A stretch of 38,970 nt of DNA from Pseudomonadota bacterium (GCA_021324885.1 JAJPIF010000010.1:1-38970); one strand, 5' to 3'. Shown: positions 7,549 through 15,318, numbered from the stretch's first letter. Translations and numbers: made by a program. Notes: a model not told the origin generated them from the sequence alone.

Positions 7549-8905
7549 AGCACCCAGGCAGGGCTGCTGGGTGGAGCCAACGCGAGGCGGGCTGCTTCGA
7601 TTCAGATTCCGATGGCGGCTCCCTGGGGAGTTGAATCCTCGGAAGTTCTCGGAAACCACCGAACTTCAAGACACGCCCGAAAATCGCTCCTTGCTTGGCA
7701 AGCAGGCGGCAATTATCGGTGCGGAAATCCGTGCCGGGACATTTGATTACCCTCGCTGGTTTCCGGGAAGCAAGGGAGTAGGGGCAACTGAATCCCGTGA
7801 ACTTCTGGCAGCAGAGAAGAAGGCTAAAAAAGTCACGATCGGCGAATATTACCGATCTTGGATCGAGCGAAAGGTTCCGCCAGTGGTGCGGCCTTCACGT
7901 GCACGGGATTATCGCAACCACTTCCGAACCTACATTCTTCCCTCGCTGGCCGATGTTGAACTAACGGCCTTCTCGCTCGAACATCTGGAAGACCTGCGAT
8001 TATCCCTTCAGACAAAACGAAGGCTCGGACTGAAAACCGTACGGAACGTCATCGACGGCTCGCTTCGCGCAATGTTTCGTGATGCACGAAAGGCTGGTAT
8101 CGAAGCGACGTTTCCGTTTGGGGACTTGGAGTGGCCGCGAAGGGTGGTACCCGGACCCGACCCATTCACTGAGGAGGAACGGGATCGTTTGCTTGAGTAT
8201 TTCTTTCATAAAGGCTGGCGAGTTGGTCGCCACCATGGCCGATATCAGACGAGGCCACACTTCCCGTACTACGCGTTTCTCTTCACTCTCTTTTACACGG
8301 GCATGCGGCCCTCAGAAGCGGTCGCGCTCAGGCTGAGAGCGCTGGACCTTGCGAACGGTACCCTCTTCGTCGAGCGCTCGCGGTCGCTCGGTGCAGAGGC
8401 GGCGCCGAAGACCGCCGCTGCAGCGCGAGTGGTCAGATTGACTCCGCGAAATGTCGAAGTGCTGCGTGCGCTGGTTGAGCTTCGGGCCGAGCCGAGGGAC
8501 TACGTGTTCAAAAACACGCTCGGCCAACCGATCGACCAGCGGAGTTTTTACAAACTCTTCTGCTCAGCCCAGAGGGCGCTGGGCATCCGTATGCGAGACC
8601 TCTACGCGACAAAGGACACGTACGTTTCAACGGCGCTCACGCGCGGCGTTAACCTCGCGTGGCTTTCCGAGCAGACCGGAGTGGCCGACGCCACTCTCCG
8701 GCGGCACTACGGGAGGTTCATTCACGCCGACGCGGCCGACGCCTTGGAGCTGTCGAAAATCGACTCGGACGGCTCCGAGTCGGTACAGTTTGCCCCTCCG
8801 TTGCCCCTTCGAGAGGCGGGCGGTCGAAAAAATCCTTTGATTTACAAGGGAATTTTGGTGGAGCAGAAGGGATTTGAACCCTCGACCCCTACGTTGCGAA
8901 CGTAG
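7529..8905 (+). CDS. int: Tyrosine-recombinase integrase overlapping its tRNA target
   Basis: The 458-residue integrase has an N-terminal arm-binding region, a SAM-like core-binding domain (about 95-190) and a catalytic domain (about 210-405). Visible catalytic residues are R260 in TGMRPSEA and the nucleophile Y394 in HYGRF. The HxxR box is replaced by YATK (359-362), so the second arginine is lysine. GGAGG lies 8 bases before GTG 7529, which I prefer over TTG 7523; the gene overlaps the excisionase gene. The last dozen codons and the stop (8903-8905) are supplied by the antisense strand of tRNA-Ala, so the C-terminus depends on the integrated state or on the shared att core. Confidence 0.9.
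   Translation: MASRRHKAPRQGCWVEPTRGGLLRFRFRWRLPGELNPRKFSETTELQDTPENRSLLGKQAAIIGAEIRAGTFDYPRWFPGSKGVGATESRELLAAEKKAKKVTIGEYYRSWIERKVPPVVRPSRARDYRNHFRTYILPSLADVELTAFSLEHLEDLRLSLQTKRRLGLKTVRNVIDGSLRAMFRDARKAGIEATFPFGDLEWPRRVVPGPDPFTEEERDRLLEYFFHKGWRVGRHHGRYQTRPHFPYYAFLFTLFYTGMRPSEAVALRLRALDLANGTLFVERSRSLGAEAAPKTAAAARVVRLTPRNVEVLRALVELRAEPRDYVFKNTLGQPIDQRSFYKLFCSAQRALGIRMRDLYATKDTYVSTALTRGVNLAWLSEQTGVADATLRRHYGRFIHADAADALELSKIDSDGSESVQFAPPLPLREAGGRKNPLIYKGILVEQKGFEPSTPTLRT
8827..8851 (-). terminator. Rho-independent terminator of tRNA-Ala, inside int
   Basis: On the minus strand, 5 bases past the tRNA CCA end, a stem of 7 positions (TCCCTTG pairing with CAAAGGA, one C-A mismatch) with a TAAAT loop is followed at once by six T residues (8827-8832 on plus as A). 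This is the classic intrinsic terminator layout and would end tRNA transcription. It lies within the 3' coding part of the integrase gene, that is, on the element side of the junction. Confidence 0.6.
8856..8905. other. Attachment site (att) in tRNA-Ala 3' half
   Basis: The integrase open frame runs without a break into the tRNA 3' end and stops at 8905, next to the anticodon loop. Tyrosine integrases of islands commonly recombine within the anticodon-to-CCA half of a tRNA, leaving an intact tRNA plus a direct repeat at the far end. The matching repeat would be left of position 1; I found no second copy within the window. Confidence 0.65.
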
Positions 8906-8931
8906 TGCTCTCCCAGCTGAGCTACTGCCCC
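8856..8931 (-). tRNA. tRNA-Ala (anticodon CGC)
   Basis: The minus strand gives a complete 76-nt cloverleaf: acceptor GGGGCAG/CTGCTCC (one G-U), D stem GCTC/GAGC, anticodon stem CTACG/CGTAG with loop TTCGCAA (anticodon CGC, reading GCG alanine codons), variable GGGTC, T stem GAGGG/CCCTT with loop TTCAAAT, discriminator A and an encoded CCA. It lies 15 bases after the galU stop in the same direction. Its 3' half is the integration site of the mobile element. Confidence 0.97.
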
Positions 8932-8946
8932 GACCGGTTGGATCAC

Positions 8947-9810
8947 TCAGGAAAGAATTGACGCCAGATAAGAGCGCAACTTATCAGCGGTTTGCGGATG
9001 GCGCAACCCATAGGCGATTTGCGCGGTCAGGAAGCCGAGCCGATCGCCCATGTCGTGGCGGGTGCCCTCAAACTGGTAGCCGTAGAGATGGCGACGGCGG
9101 CCCAATTCCAACAAAGCGTCGGTAAGCTGGAACTCGCCCGCATGCCCGGGCCGCGCGTCTGCGAGGATGTCGAAAATCTCCGGCGGCAGAAGATAGCGTC
9201 CGATGATCGCCATCCGGCTTGGGGACTTGTCGGGCGGCGGCTTCTCGACCATCCCGGTCAACCGGTAGAGCCTCCTGGCTATTTGCGTACCCGCCACGAT
9301 TCCGTACTTGGAGACCTCCGCGGCCGCCACTTCCATCAGTGCCACCACGGGACCGTCACGCTCCTCCGCCACGTCCATCAGCTGGCGCAGGCAGGGCCGC
9401 GCACAATCGCAGATATCGTCGGGCAGCAGGACAGCGAACGGCTCATCGCCGACGGCGTCCTTGGCCTGAAGCACAGCGTGACCGATTCCCAGAGGTCGGC
9501 TCTGCTCGACCGCTGAGATGCGCGCCATCGTGGAAGTCTTGCGTACGGTCTGGAGCAGATCGTGTTTGCCGCGCTCGGACAGAAACTGCTCCAGTTCATG
9601 ATGTGGCGCGAAATGGTCCAGCAAGGCGCCCTTGCCGGGGCTGGTCACGATTGTGATGTCGGTGATTCCGGAAGCGACCACCTCCTCGACCACGATCTGG
9701 ATCGCCGGAGTATCAAGCACCGGCAGCAGCTCCTTGGGTACCACCTTGGACGCAGGGAGCATCCGCGTACCGTAGCCCGCGGCAAGAATTACAGCTTTTT
9801 TTACTTTCAC
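8947..9810 (-). CDS. galU: UTP--glucose-1-phosphate uridylyltransferase
   Basis: This 287-residue cytosolic enzyme makes UDP-glucose from UTP and glucose-1-phosphate for envelope polysaccharide synthesis. The nucleotide-binding start AVILAAGYGTRMLPASK and PKELLPV, the LLPDDI metal segment and the VEKPPPDKSPS and GEFQLTDA motifs are all present. I use GTG at 9810, which gives the usual family length; the longer frame to 9960 overlaps dksA in another phase. No strong ribosome site is seen. It lies 47 bases after the dksA stop and just before the tRNA-Ala gene on the same strand, so the three may be cotranscribed. Confidence 0.93.
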   Translation of the reverse strand: MKVKKAVILAAGYGTRMLPASKVVPKELLPVLDTPAIQIVVEEVVASGITDITIVTSPGKGALLDHFAPHHELEQFLSERGKHDLLQTVRKTSTMARISAVEQSRPLGIGHAVLQAKDAVGDEPFAVLLPDDICDCARPCLRQLMDVAEERDGPVVALMEVAAAEVSKYGIVAGTQIARRLYRLTGMVEKPPPDKSPSRMAIIGRYLLPPEIFDILADARPGHAGEFQLTDALLELGRRRHLYGYQFEGTRHDMGDRLGFLTAQIAYGLRHPQTADKLRSYLASILS

Positions 9811-9857
9811 TTGACTATAGGAACCGCGATTATGGGAAGATGACGCAGCATGGCAGC

Positions 9858-10217
9858 CTAGCGGCCTTTTTCGCGCGCCTCCTGCGATTCTTTGCATTCG
9901 ATACACAAAGTGGTCACCGGACGGGCTTTGAGCCGCTCGCTTCCAATTTGACCGCCGCATTCCTCGCAGCGCCCGTAACTGCCGTCCTCGATGCGCGCCA
10001 GAGCTTCATCGATTTTGCCTAACAGCTTGCGGTCGCGATCGCGCAGACGCAACAAAAAGTTCCGATCGGACTCCAGGGCCGCCCGATCCGCGGGGTCCGC
10101 ATAGTTGATGCGCTCGTTGCCGTTCATCGTTCCAACCGCACGGTCTGTTTCGTCGAGAATTTCCTGCCTGCGCGCCTGTAGCAGGCTTCGAAAGAAATCG
10201 AGATCGCGCTGCTTCAT
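9858..10217 (-). CDS. dksA: RNA polymerase-binding regulator DksA
   Basis: The 119-residue protein binds the secondary channel of RNA polymerase and, with ppGpp, resets transcription in starvation. The coiled-coil tip carries the DxxDxA signature (D41, D44, A46) that separates true DksA from inactive relatives, and the zinc finger has all four cysteines C84, C87, C105 and C108. The start at 10217 is preferred because AGGAAAC lies just upstream; the open frame continues to ATG 10256 without a ribosome site. It is divergent from larC. Confidence 0.92.
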   Translation of the reverse strand: MKQRDLDFFRSLLQARRQEILDETDRAVGTMNGNERINYADPADRAALESDRNFLLRLRDRDRKLLGKIDEALARIEDGSYGRCEECGGQIGSERLKARPVTTLCIECKESQEAREKGR

Positions 10218-10230
10218 GTTTCCTGGCTGT

Positions 10231-10259
10231 TCGAGAGCGGATAATCTTTTGATCATAAT
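10231..10259 (+). promoter_or_regulatory. Possible sigma70-type promoter of larC
   Basis: TCGAGA (10231-10236) and CATAAT (10254-10259) are spaced 17 bases apart and match four and five of six consensus positions. They lie 25 bases before the larC start. The match is moderate and based on inspection only. Confidence 0.35.
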
Positions 10260-10283
10260 GAGGCTTTGCGGTTAAGTAAAGCT

Positions 10284-11456
10284 ATGCTTTGCGCTTACCT
10301 TGATGCTTTTTCCGGACTTAGCGGCGACATGCTGGTGGGCGCGCTGCTTGACCTCGGGTTGGACTTTGATGTCTTCAAATCAGCTATGACCTCGCTTGAT
10401 TTGCACGGATATGAACTGCGAATCACGCGGCGCGAGCTGTCGGGAATTTCAGCGGCCAAATTCGACGTTTTGGTCACCGATCCCCAACCCGAGCGCCATC
10501 TGAGCGAAATCCGCGATATCATCGAACGCGGCCGATTTGCCGACCGCGTAAAGACTAAAGCGCTGGGAATTTTCCGCGTGCTGGCGGAGGCCGAAGCGAA
10601 AATACATAACACCACTGCGCAAGAGGTTCATTTTCACGAGGTCGGCGCGGTTGATTCGATTATCGATATTGTCGGCGTGGCGTGGTGCCTGGACACGCTG
10701 GGAATCGGCGAACTGCTGGTCTCGCCGCTGCCGGCAGGCAATGGGTTCGCCAACACCCGCCATGGCCGGATTCCGATTCCGGCGCCGGCCACCGTCGAAT
10801 TGCTGCGGGATTTTACCGTGAAGCTGGGCGACGGCGAAGGCGAGATGGTCACCCCGACCGGCGCTGCCGTGCTGAAATCGCTGGCGACGCCCGCCTCGCT
10901 GCCGCTTCCCTTCGAGGTCCAGCGCGTCGGTTATGGCGCCGGCACGAAAACCTTCAGCGATCGGCCCAACGTGCTGCGGATTGTGTTGGGTCAAAGAGCC
11001 GCGGCGCCGGCTACAGACCAATTGCTCGAGATCCAGACCAACATAGATGATCTGAATCCGCAGATTTACGATCATCTGTGCCAGCGCCTGTTCGCCGCCG
11101 GCGCGCGCGACGTAACCCTTACGCCGGTTATAATGAAAAAGGGGCGCCCGGCGATCACCGTCTCCGTCCTGGCCGAGCCCGCCCTACGCGAAGCAATCGC
11201 GGGGGTCCTGTTCGAGGAGACCACCACGATCGGCCTGCGGTTCCATTCGGTGTCGCGGCTTAAGCTGGAGCGGGAGGTCAGGGAAGTCGGCACGCGATGG
11301 GGCACGATCCGGGTCAAGGTGTCGCGTCACGACGGCCGCGCGATTACCATTTCACCCGAGTACGACGACTGCCAGCGGGCCGCGCTCGAGCACAACGTTG
11401 CGCTGCGTGTCGTGATGCAGGAAGCGCAGGATGCCGCCCGGGCGCAGTTGCAATGA
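10284..11456 (+). CDS. larC: LarC-family nickel insertion protein (pyridinium-3,5-bisthiocarboxylate nickel chelatase)
   Basis: The 390-residue product matches the whole LarC/TIGR00299 family: the start LDAFSGLSGDM, the EVHFHEVGAVDSI segment with metal-binding histidines, and a C-terminal ferredoxin-like domain with TNIDDLNPQ. LarC uses CTP to insert nickel into the pincer cofactor of lactate racemase and related LarA enzymes. ATG 10284 is chosen because family proteins begin at this point; TTG 10266 is possible. No larA, larB or larE is nearby. The stop overlaps the queE start (ATGA), indicating translational coupling. Confidence 0.9.
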   Translation: MLCAYLDAFSGLSGDMLVGALLDLGLDFDVFKSAMTSLDLHGYELRITRRELSGISAAKFDVLVTDPQPERHLSEIRDIIERGRFADRVKTKALGIFRVLAEAEAKIHNTTAQEVHFHEVGAVDSIIDIVGVAWCLDTLGIGELLVSPLPAGNGFANTRHGRIPIPAPATVELLRDFTVKLGDGEGEMVTPTGAAVLKSLATPASLPLPFEVQRVGYGAGTKTFSDRPNVLRIVLGQRAAAPATDQLLEIQTNIDDLNPQIYDHLCQRLFAAGARDVTLTPVIMKKGRPAITVSVLAEPALREAIAGVLFEETTTIGLRFHSVSRLKLEREVREVGTRWGTIRVKVSRHDGRAITISPEYDDCQRAALEHNVALRVVMQEAQDAARAQLQ

Positions 11457-12115
11457 TGGATGAGCAGACCGACAGCCTGGTTGTCAACGAGATTTTCCAC
11501 AGCGTGCAGGGTGAATCGACGCATGCTGGGCGTCCCTGCGCGTTTGTGCGGCTGACCGCCTGCAATCTGCGCTGCAATTACTGCGATACCGAATATGCAT
11601 TCCATGAAGGACGCCGCATGACGGTGGCGCAGATTGTCGCGCAGGTCGAGGATTATGGTTGTCCGCTGGTCGAGATCACGGGCGGCGAACCGCTGCTGCA
11701 AGCGGGCGTTTATCCGTTGTGCGCAGCACTGCTCGAAGCGGGCAAGCAGGTGATGATCGAAACCTCCGGCGCAATCGATATAAGCCGCCTGGATCCGCGC
11801 GTAATCAAAATCATGGATCTCAAATGTCCGGGCAGCGGAGAGGCGCAGCGCAATCTATGGAGCAACCTGCGCCATCTGAGCGCGCACGACGAAGTGAAAT
11901 TCGTGATCAGCGATCGCGCGGATTACGAATGGACCCGCGCGGTAATCGCCGAGCATGCTCTGGAGCGGCGGGTCAACGCGGTGCTGCTCAGCCCCGCCTT
12001 CGGCAGAATCGACGCTGCCAGTTTGGCGTCATGGATGCTGGAGGACCGGCTCCCCGCCCGCCTCCAATTGCAAATCCACAAATACATCTGGTCACCCAGC
12101 GCCCGCGGCGTCTGA
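11453..12115 (+). CDS. queE: 7-carboxy-7-deazaguanine synthase QueE (radical SAM)
   Basis: The 220-residue enzyme converts 6-carboxytetrahydropterin to 7-carboxy-7-deazaguanine in the queuosine/7-deazapurine pathway. It begins with the substrate segment EIFHSVQGES and has the 4Fe-4S-binding CxxxCxxC at C37, C41 and C44, followed by the ITGGEPLLQ SAM-binding strand and the DLKCPGSGE segment. The start ATG overlaps the larC stop by four bases; the longer upstream frame is a shadow of larC. Other que genes are not in the window. Confidence 0.94.
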   Translation: MMDEQTDSLVVNEIFHSVQGESTHAGRPCAFVRLTACNLRCNYCDTEYAFHEGRRMTVAQIVAQVEDYGCPLVEITGGEPLLQAGVYPLCAALLEAGKQVMIETSGAIDISRLDPRVIKIMDLKCPGSGEAQRNLWSNLRHLSAHDEVKFVISDRADYEWTRAVIAEHALERRVNAVLLSPAFGRIDAASLASWMLEDRLPARLQLQIHKYIWSPSARGV

Positions 12116-12145
12116 GTCACCTGGGGAAGAAGTCGATGGATCGGG

Positions 12146-13060
12146 TCAGCGAAATGCCGGCAGGATTTCTTCGGCGATCAGTTTCAGGTTGCCGTCCAGA
12201 TCCTCGCGCGGGCAGGCGTTGGCTATCACCACCGTGCGGGCGCCGGCGGCGACGTACTCATTGAGCCGCTTGACGCAGTCTTCGGGCGTTCCGAACAGCA
12301 GGTAGCGTCCGGCTTTTTGCGAGAAGTCCTGCGCGTAATTGCGGCCCACCTGACGGGCCGCCACCTCGCGCGCCTTGTCGCGATCCTTGTACACCGACGT
12401 AAAAATAAACAGTCCGTGGCGAAACCCGCTGAGATCACGTCCGTTCTGCCGACCGAACTGGTTGATCTTTTCGATACTGGCCGCCAGTTGCTCGGGTGTG
12501 TACATGTACGGCAGCCATCCCTGCGCGTATTTCGCCGCCCGTTTCATCGCCGATTCCTGCCGTCCGGCCACCCAGATTGGCGGATGGGGCTTTTGCACCG
12601 GCGGCGGATCAATCGTCACCTCATTGAAGTTGTTGAATCTGCCGCTGAATGTGACCTTCTTTTCGGTCCACAGCCGCGTGATTACTTCGAGCGCCTCGTT
12701 GGTGCGCGGACCGCGTTCCTTGACCGGCACGCCGGCGGCCTCGAACTCGCGCGGAAACTCGCCGCCCACGCCGATTCCGAAATGGTAGCGGCCGCCCGAG
12801 ACCACATCGAGCACCGCCGTCATCTTGGCCAGCATCGCGGCGCCGTAAAGCGGCACCAGTACGATGGTGCTCATCAGTTTGATTTTCTGCGTGGCGGTGG
12901 CGGCAGCGGCCAGCGCGATCAGCGAGTTGCCGATGGGTCCGTGGAACATCAGATGCTCGCCGCAGGTCAGATACTCGAAACCTATCGCTTCGGCGTTGCG
13001 CGCAAAGGACGCGACCGTGGTCATCGCGCTGAGACTCAGGCCGAAATCAACGCGCGCCAT
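12146..13060 (-). CDS. LLM-class (F420-type) flavin oxidoreductase
   Basis: The 304-residue protein is a luciferase-like TIM-barrel oxidoreductase. It has the family segments VDFGLSLS, LSTIVLVPL-like, the nucleotide-contacting GGRYHFGIGVGG and PHPPIWVAGR. Family members use F420 or FMN to reduce or oxidise diverse small molecules; the substrate cannot be read from sequence. A GGAGGAGT site lies directly before ATG 13060. It is followed upstream (on minus) by a second LLM oxidoreductase and an acyl-CoA dehydrogenase, so the group probably acts on one acyl or xenobiotic-like substrate; that is inferred from context. Confidence 0.9.
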   Translation of the reverse strand: MARVDFGLSLSAMTTVASFARNAEAIGFEYLTCGEHLMFHGPIGNSLIALAAAATATQKIKLMSTIVLVPLYGAAMLAKMTAVLDVVSGGRYHFGIGVGGEFPREFEAAGVPVKERGPRTNEALEVITRLWTEKKVTFSGRFNNFNEVTIDPPPVQKPHPPIWVAGRQESAMKRAAKYAQGWLPYMYTPEQLAASIEKINQFGRQNGRDLSGFRHGLFIFTSVYKDRDKAREVAARQVGRNYAQDFSQKAGRYLLFGTPEDCVKRLNEYVAAGARTVVIANACPREDLDGNLKLIAEEILPAFR

Positions 13061-13098
13061 CTTTACTCCTCCCTCGATGCGAGTCGTTTACTGCCGCG

Positions 13099-14115
13099 TC
13101 AGCCGTTGAACTGTTGGATGATTTGCCGCCACCGATCGGCGTCTTCGGGGCGCGCCGGGATATAGAAAGCGAAGCGATCCAGCAAACCCTGGTAGCGTTC
13201 CTTGATGCGCGCGGCGATATTGTCGAACGTTCCGGTCACCGTGTACACGTCCATCATGTCTTCGGTGACCTCGCGCGCCATCTCGTCCCATTTCCCTTTG
13301 GCGGCTTTTTCGCCCAGGCGCGCGCACAGATCGCTCCATCCATGGGCGGCGAGCACCGGTTCATAGCTGCGGGTCGAGCCGTAAAACGCGATCTGATTGC
13401 GCAGCATCTCACGCGCCTTATGGATCTGCTCGTCGTTGCGGCCGACGGCGGCGAAGATCGAAGTGAAGATCGTGAAGTCGTCGCGCCGCCGCCCCGCTTT
13501 GTGCAATCCGGCCTCGATATTGGGCAGCACGCTTTCACGCAGGTACTTGGCGCTGTGAAACGGATGGGCATGAAAGCCGTTGCACAACTCCCCAGCCATC
13601 CGGCAGATTTGCCGGTTGACGCCCGCGACATAAATCGGGATGTCGGGCCATTGGTGAGGGGGCGGGGTGAAGAACGGCGTCATCAACGAAAAGTTATAGA
13701 ATTTGCCCTCAAAGTTCAGGCGTTTGCCGCCTTCCGACCAGCACTTGAAAATCGCGCGCAGCGCTTCGATATACTCGCGCAGACGCGGCACGGGCGCGTC
13801 CCATTTGACGCTGAAGCGCCGCTCGTTGTGGCCTTTGACCTGCGTGCCCAATCCGAGGACAAACCTGCCCTTCGACAACCCGGCCAAATCCCACGCGATG
13901 TAGGCCATGGTCATCGGACTGCGCGGGAAGGCTACGGCAATCGCGGTGCCGAGTTTCATTTTTTCCGAATGCTCAGCCGCGAGCACCAGCGGCAGCAAGC
14001 CGTCGTTACCGGTTTCCTGCGACCATAATCCCGCATATCCGGCGGATTCAGCGGACCGCGCGGCGGCGGGAACCTCGCGCAGAACCGGCGTATGCAGCAC
14101 CGTGTCGAGTTTCAT
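13099..14115 (-). CDS. LLM-class F420-dependent oxidoreductase, second subfamily
   Basis: This 338-residue luciferase-like protein has the barrel start LHTPVLREVPAAARSAE, the LGTAIAVAFPRSP strand, the GRFVLGLGTQVKGHNERR cofactor loop and PIYVAGVN. It belongs to a different LLM subfamily (TIGR03617-like, from memory) from its neighbour, with which it shares little beyond fold motifs. The gene follows the acyl-CoA dehydrogenase by 15 bases and precedes the other LLM gene by 38, so the three form a likely operon. Substrate unknown. Confidence 0.9.
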   Translation of the reverse strand: MKLDTVLHTPVLREVPAAARSAESAGYAGLWSQETGNDGLLPLVLAAEHSEKMKLGTAIAVAFPRSPMTMAYIAWDLAGLSKGRFVLGLGTQVKGHNERRFSVKWDAPVPRLREYIEALRAIFKCWSEGGKRLNFEGKFYNFSLMTPFFTPPPHQWPDIPIYVAGVNRQICRMAGELCNGFHAHPFHSAKYLRESVLPNIEAGLHKAGRRRDDFTIFTSIFAAVGRNDEQIHKAREMLRNQIAFYGSTRSYEPVLAAHGWSDLCARLGEKAAKGKWDEMAREVTEDMMDVYTVTGTFDNIAARIKERYQGLLDRFAFYIPARPEDADRWRQIIQQFNG

Positions 14116-14130
14116 CGTCGATTCCCTATT

Positions 14131-15318
14131 TCACCGGGGCAGACCGTAGATGCGCTCGGCGACCAGGTTGCGATGGATATCCTGGGTACCGCCGTAGATC
14201 GTGCAGGCGCGCGAGTAGAAGTAGTCGGCCGTCCAATGTCCACTGCAGATCGCGCGTGGCGCCCCGAGCATCGCCAGCGCCGACGGCCCCCCCAGCGCCA
14301 TCGCGAGATCGTACAAACCCTGGTCCGTCATCGCCCAATGCAGCTTCATCAACGAGGACTCCTCGCCGGGCGCGATACCGCGCAGGTAGCGGCTGATGTA
14401 GCGCAGGTTGGTAAGGCGCATCATCTGGATATTGGCGTAAGCCTGCGCCAGCCGCTCGCGGACTGTGGGATCGTCGATCAGCAGCCGGCCGTTGCGGCGC
14501 GCGCTTTTGCAGTAATCAACTTCCTGACGCCAGGCCTTCTCGAATCTCGGAATCTCGACCAGCGTGTAAAGGCCGCGCTCGTAGGTGAGCATCCGCATCG
14601 TCACATTCCAGCCGGTGCCAAGCTCGCCGATCAGAGAATCGCGCGGCACGCGGACGTTATCGAAGAAGATTTCGGCGAATTCCTCGCGCGTGTTGATCTG
14701 CTTAATCGGCCGCACCGTGATTCCCGGACTGCTCATCGGCACCGCCAGCATGCTCAGGCCTTTATGCTTCGGGGCCTCGGGATTGGTGCGCGCCAGCAGC
14801 GTGCACCAATCGGCCCACGGCGCGTCAGAACTCCAGATCTTCTGGCCATTGATCACCCATTCGTCGCCTTCGAGCACCGCCCTGGTCTGGACGCTGGCAA
14901 GGTCGGAGCCGGCGTTGGGCTCGGAAAATCCCTGGCACCACAGCATCTGGCCGCGCAGAATTTTGCCCAGGAATCTTTCCTTTTGCTGCGGGCTGCCGAT
15001 TTCGCACAGGGCGGGACCAACCAGGTTAAGGCCAATCTTGTCAGCCGGCATCGGCGCCCGCGCGGCGATCGCCTCCATGATGTAGATGGCCTGTTCCATC
15101 AGGGTGGCGCCGCGCCCGCCATATTCCCTGGGCCACGCCAACCCCAGCCATCCGGCCGCGCCGAGCCGCTCCTGCCATTTGCGGGAGCAGGCCACCGCTT
15201 GCCGCTGGGGCAATGCTTCGAGCCGATCGACTGTCCATTCGGGCGGTAGATTTTGCCCGATCCAGTTTCTCACCTCGTCGCGAAAAGCCTGCTCGCTGGG
15301 CGAAAGGTTCAGATCCAA
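14131..15318 (-). CDS. Acyl-CoA dehydrogenase
   Basis: The 395-residue flavoenzyme has the standard three-domain layout: an N-terminal helical domain, a beta domain with the flavin-binding CQGFSEPNAGSD and INGQKIWSS segments, and a C-terminal helical domain ending IYGGTQDIHRNLVAERI. It would oxidise an acyl-CoA to the enoyl-CoA. TTG 15318 is taken as the start because GGAGGA lies 8 bases upstream and the family begins DLNLSPSEQAFRDEV here; the frame continues to 15468 with non-family sequence. It heads the LLM-LLM operon, which suggests a combined route for a CoA-activated substrate. Confidence 0.92.
   Translation of the reverse strand: MDLNLSPSEQAFRDEVRNWIGQNLPPEWTVDRLEALPQRQAVACSRKWQERLGAAGWLGLAWPREYGGRGATLMEQAIYIMEAIAARAPMPADKIGLNLVGPALCEIGSPQQKERFLGKILRGQMLWCQGFSEPNAGSDLASVQTRAVLEGDEWVINGQKIWSSDAPWADWCTLLARTNPEAPKHKGLSMLAVPMSSPGITVRPIKQINTREEFAEIFFDNVRVPRDSLIGELGTGWNVTMRMLTYERGLYTLVEIPRFEKAWRQEVDYCKSARRNGRLLIDDPTVRERLAQAYANIQMMRLTNLRYISRYLRGIAPGEESSLMKLHWAMTDQGLYDLAMALGGPSALAMLGAPRAICSGHWTADYFYSRACTIYGGTQDIHRNLVAERIYGLPR

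Larger units (their letters stand above)
1..8900. mobile_element. Integrative mobilizable/conjugative element, right part
   Basis: The segment carries an accessory DNA-binding protein, coupling ATPase and MOBF relaxase at one side and an excisionase-like gene plus tyrosine integrase at the other, with the integrase ending inside a tRNA-Ala gene. This is the usual architecture of an ICE or IME integrated at a tRNA 3' end. No VirB-type channel genes are seen here, so it is either a mobilizable element or an ICE whose transfer channel lies left of the window. The right boundary must fall within the 3' half of the tRNA (8856 to about 8900); the exact crossover cannot be set without the second att copy, which is not in this window. 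Confidence 0.85.

Noticed and set aside
8868-8905. Integrase C-terminal peptide as a purely spurious tRNA read-through
   Set aside because: Peptides of this type are often annotation artefacts, but here the frame is continuous with a bona fide integrase and has no earlier stop, so it is kept as part of int.
14092-15249. Long plus-strand open frame opposite the acyl-CoA dehydrogenase
   Set aside because: Shadow frame; the minus strand has full acyl-CoA dehydrogenase motifs.
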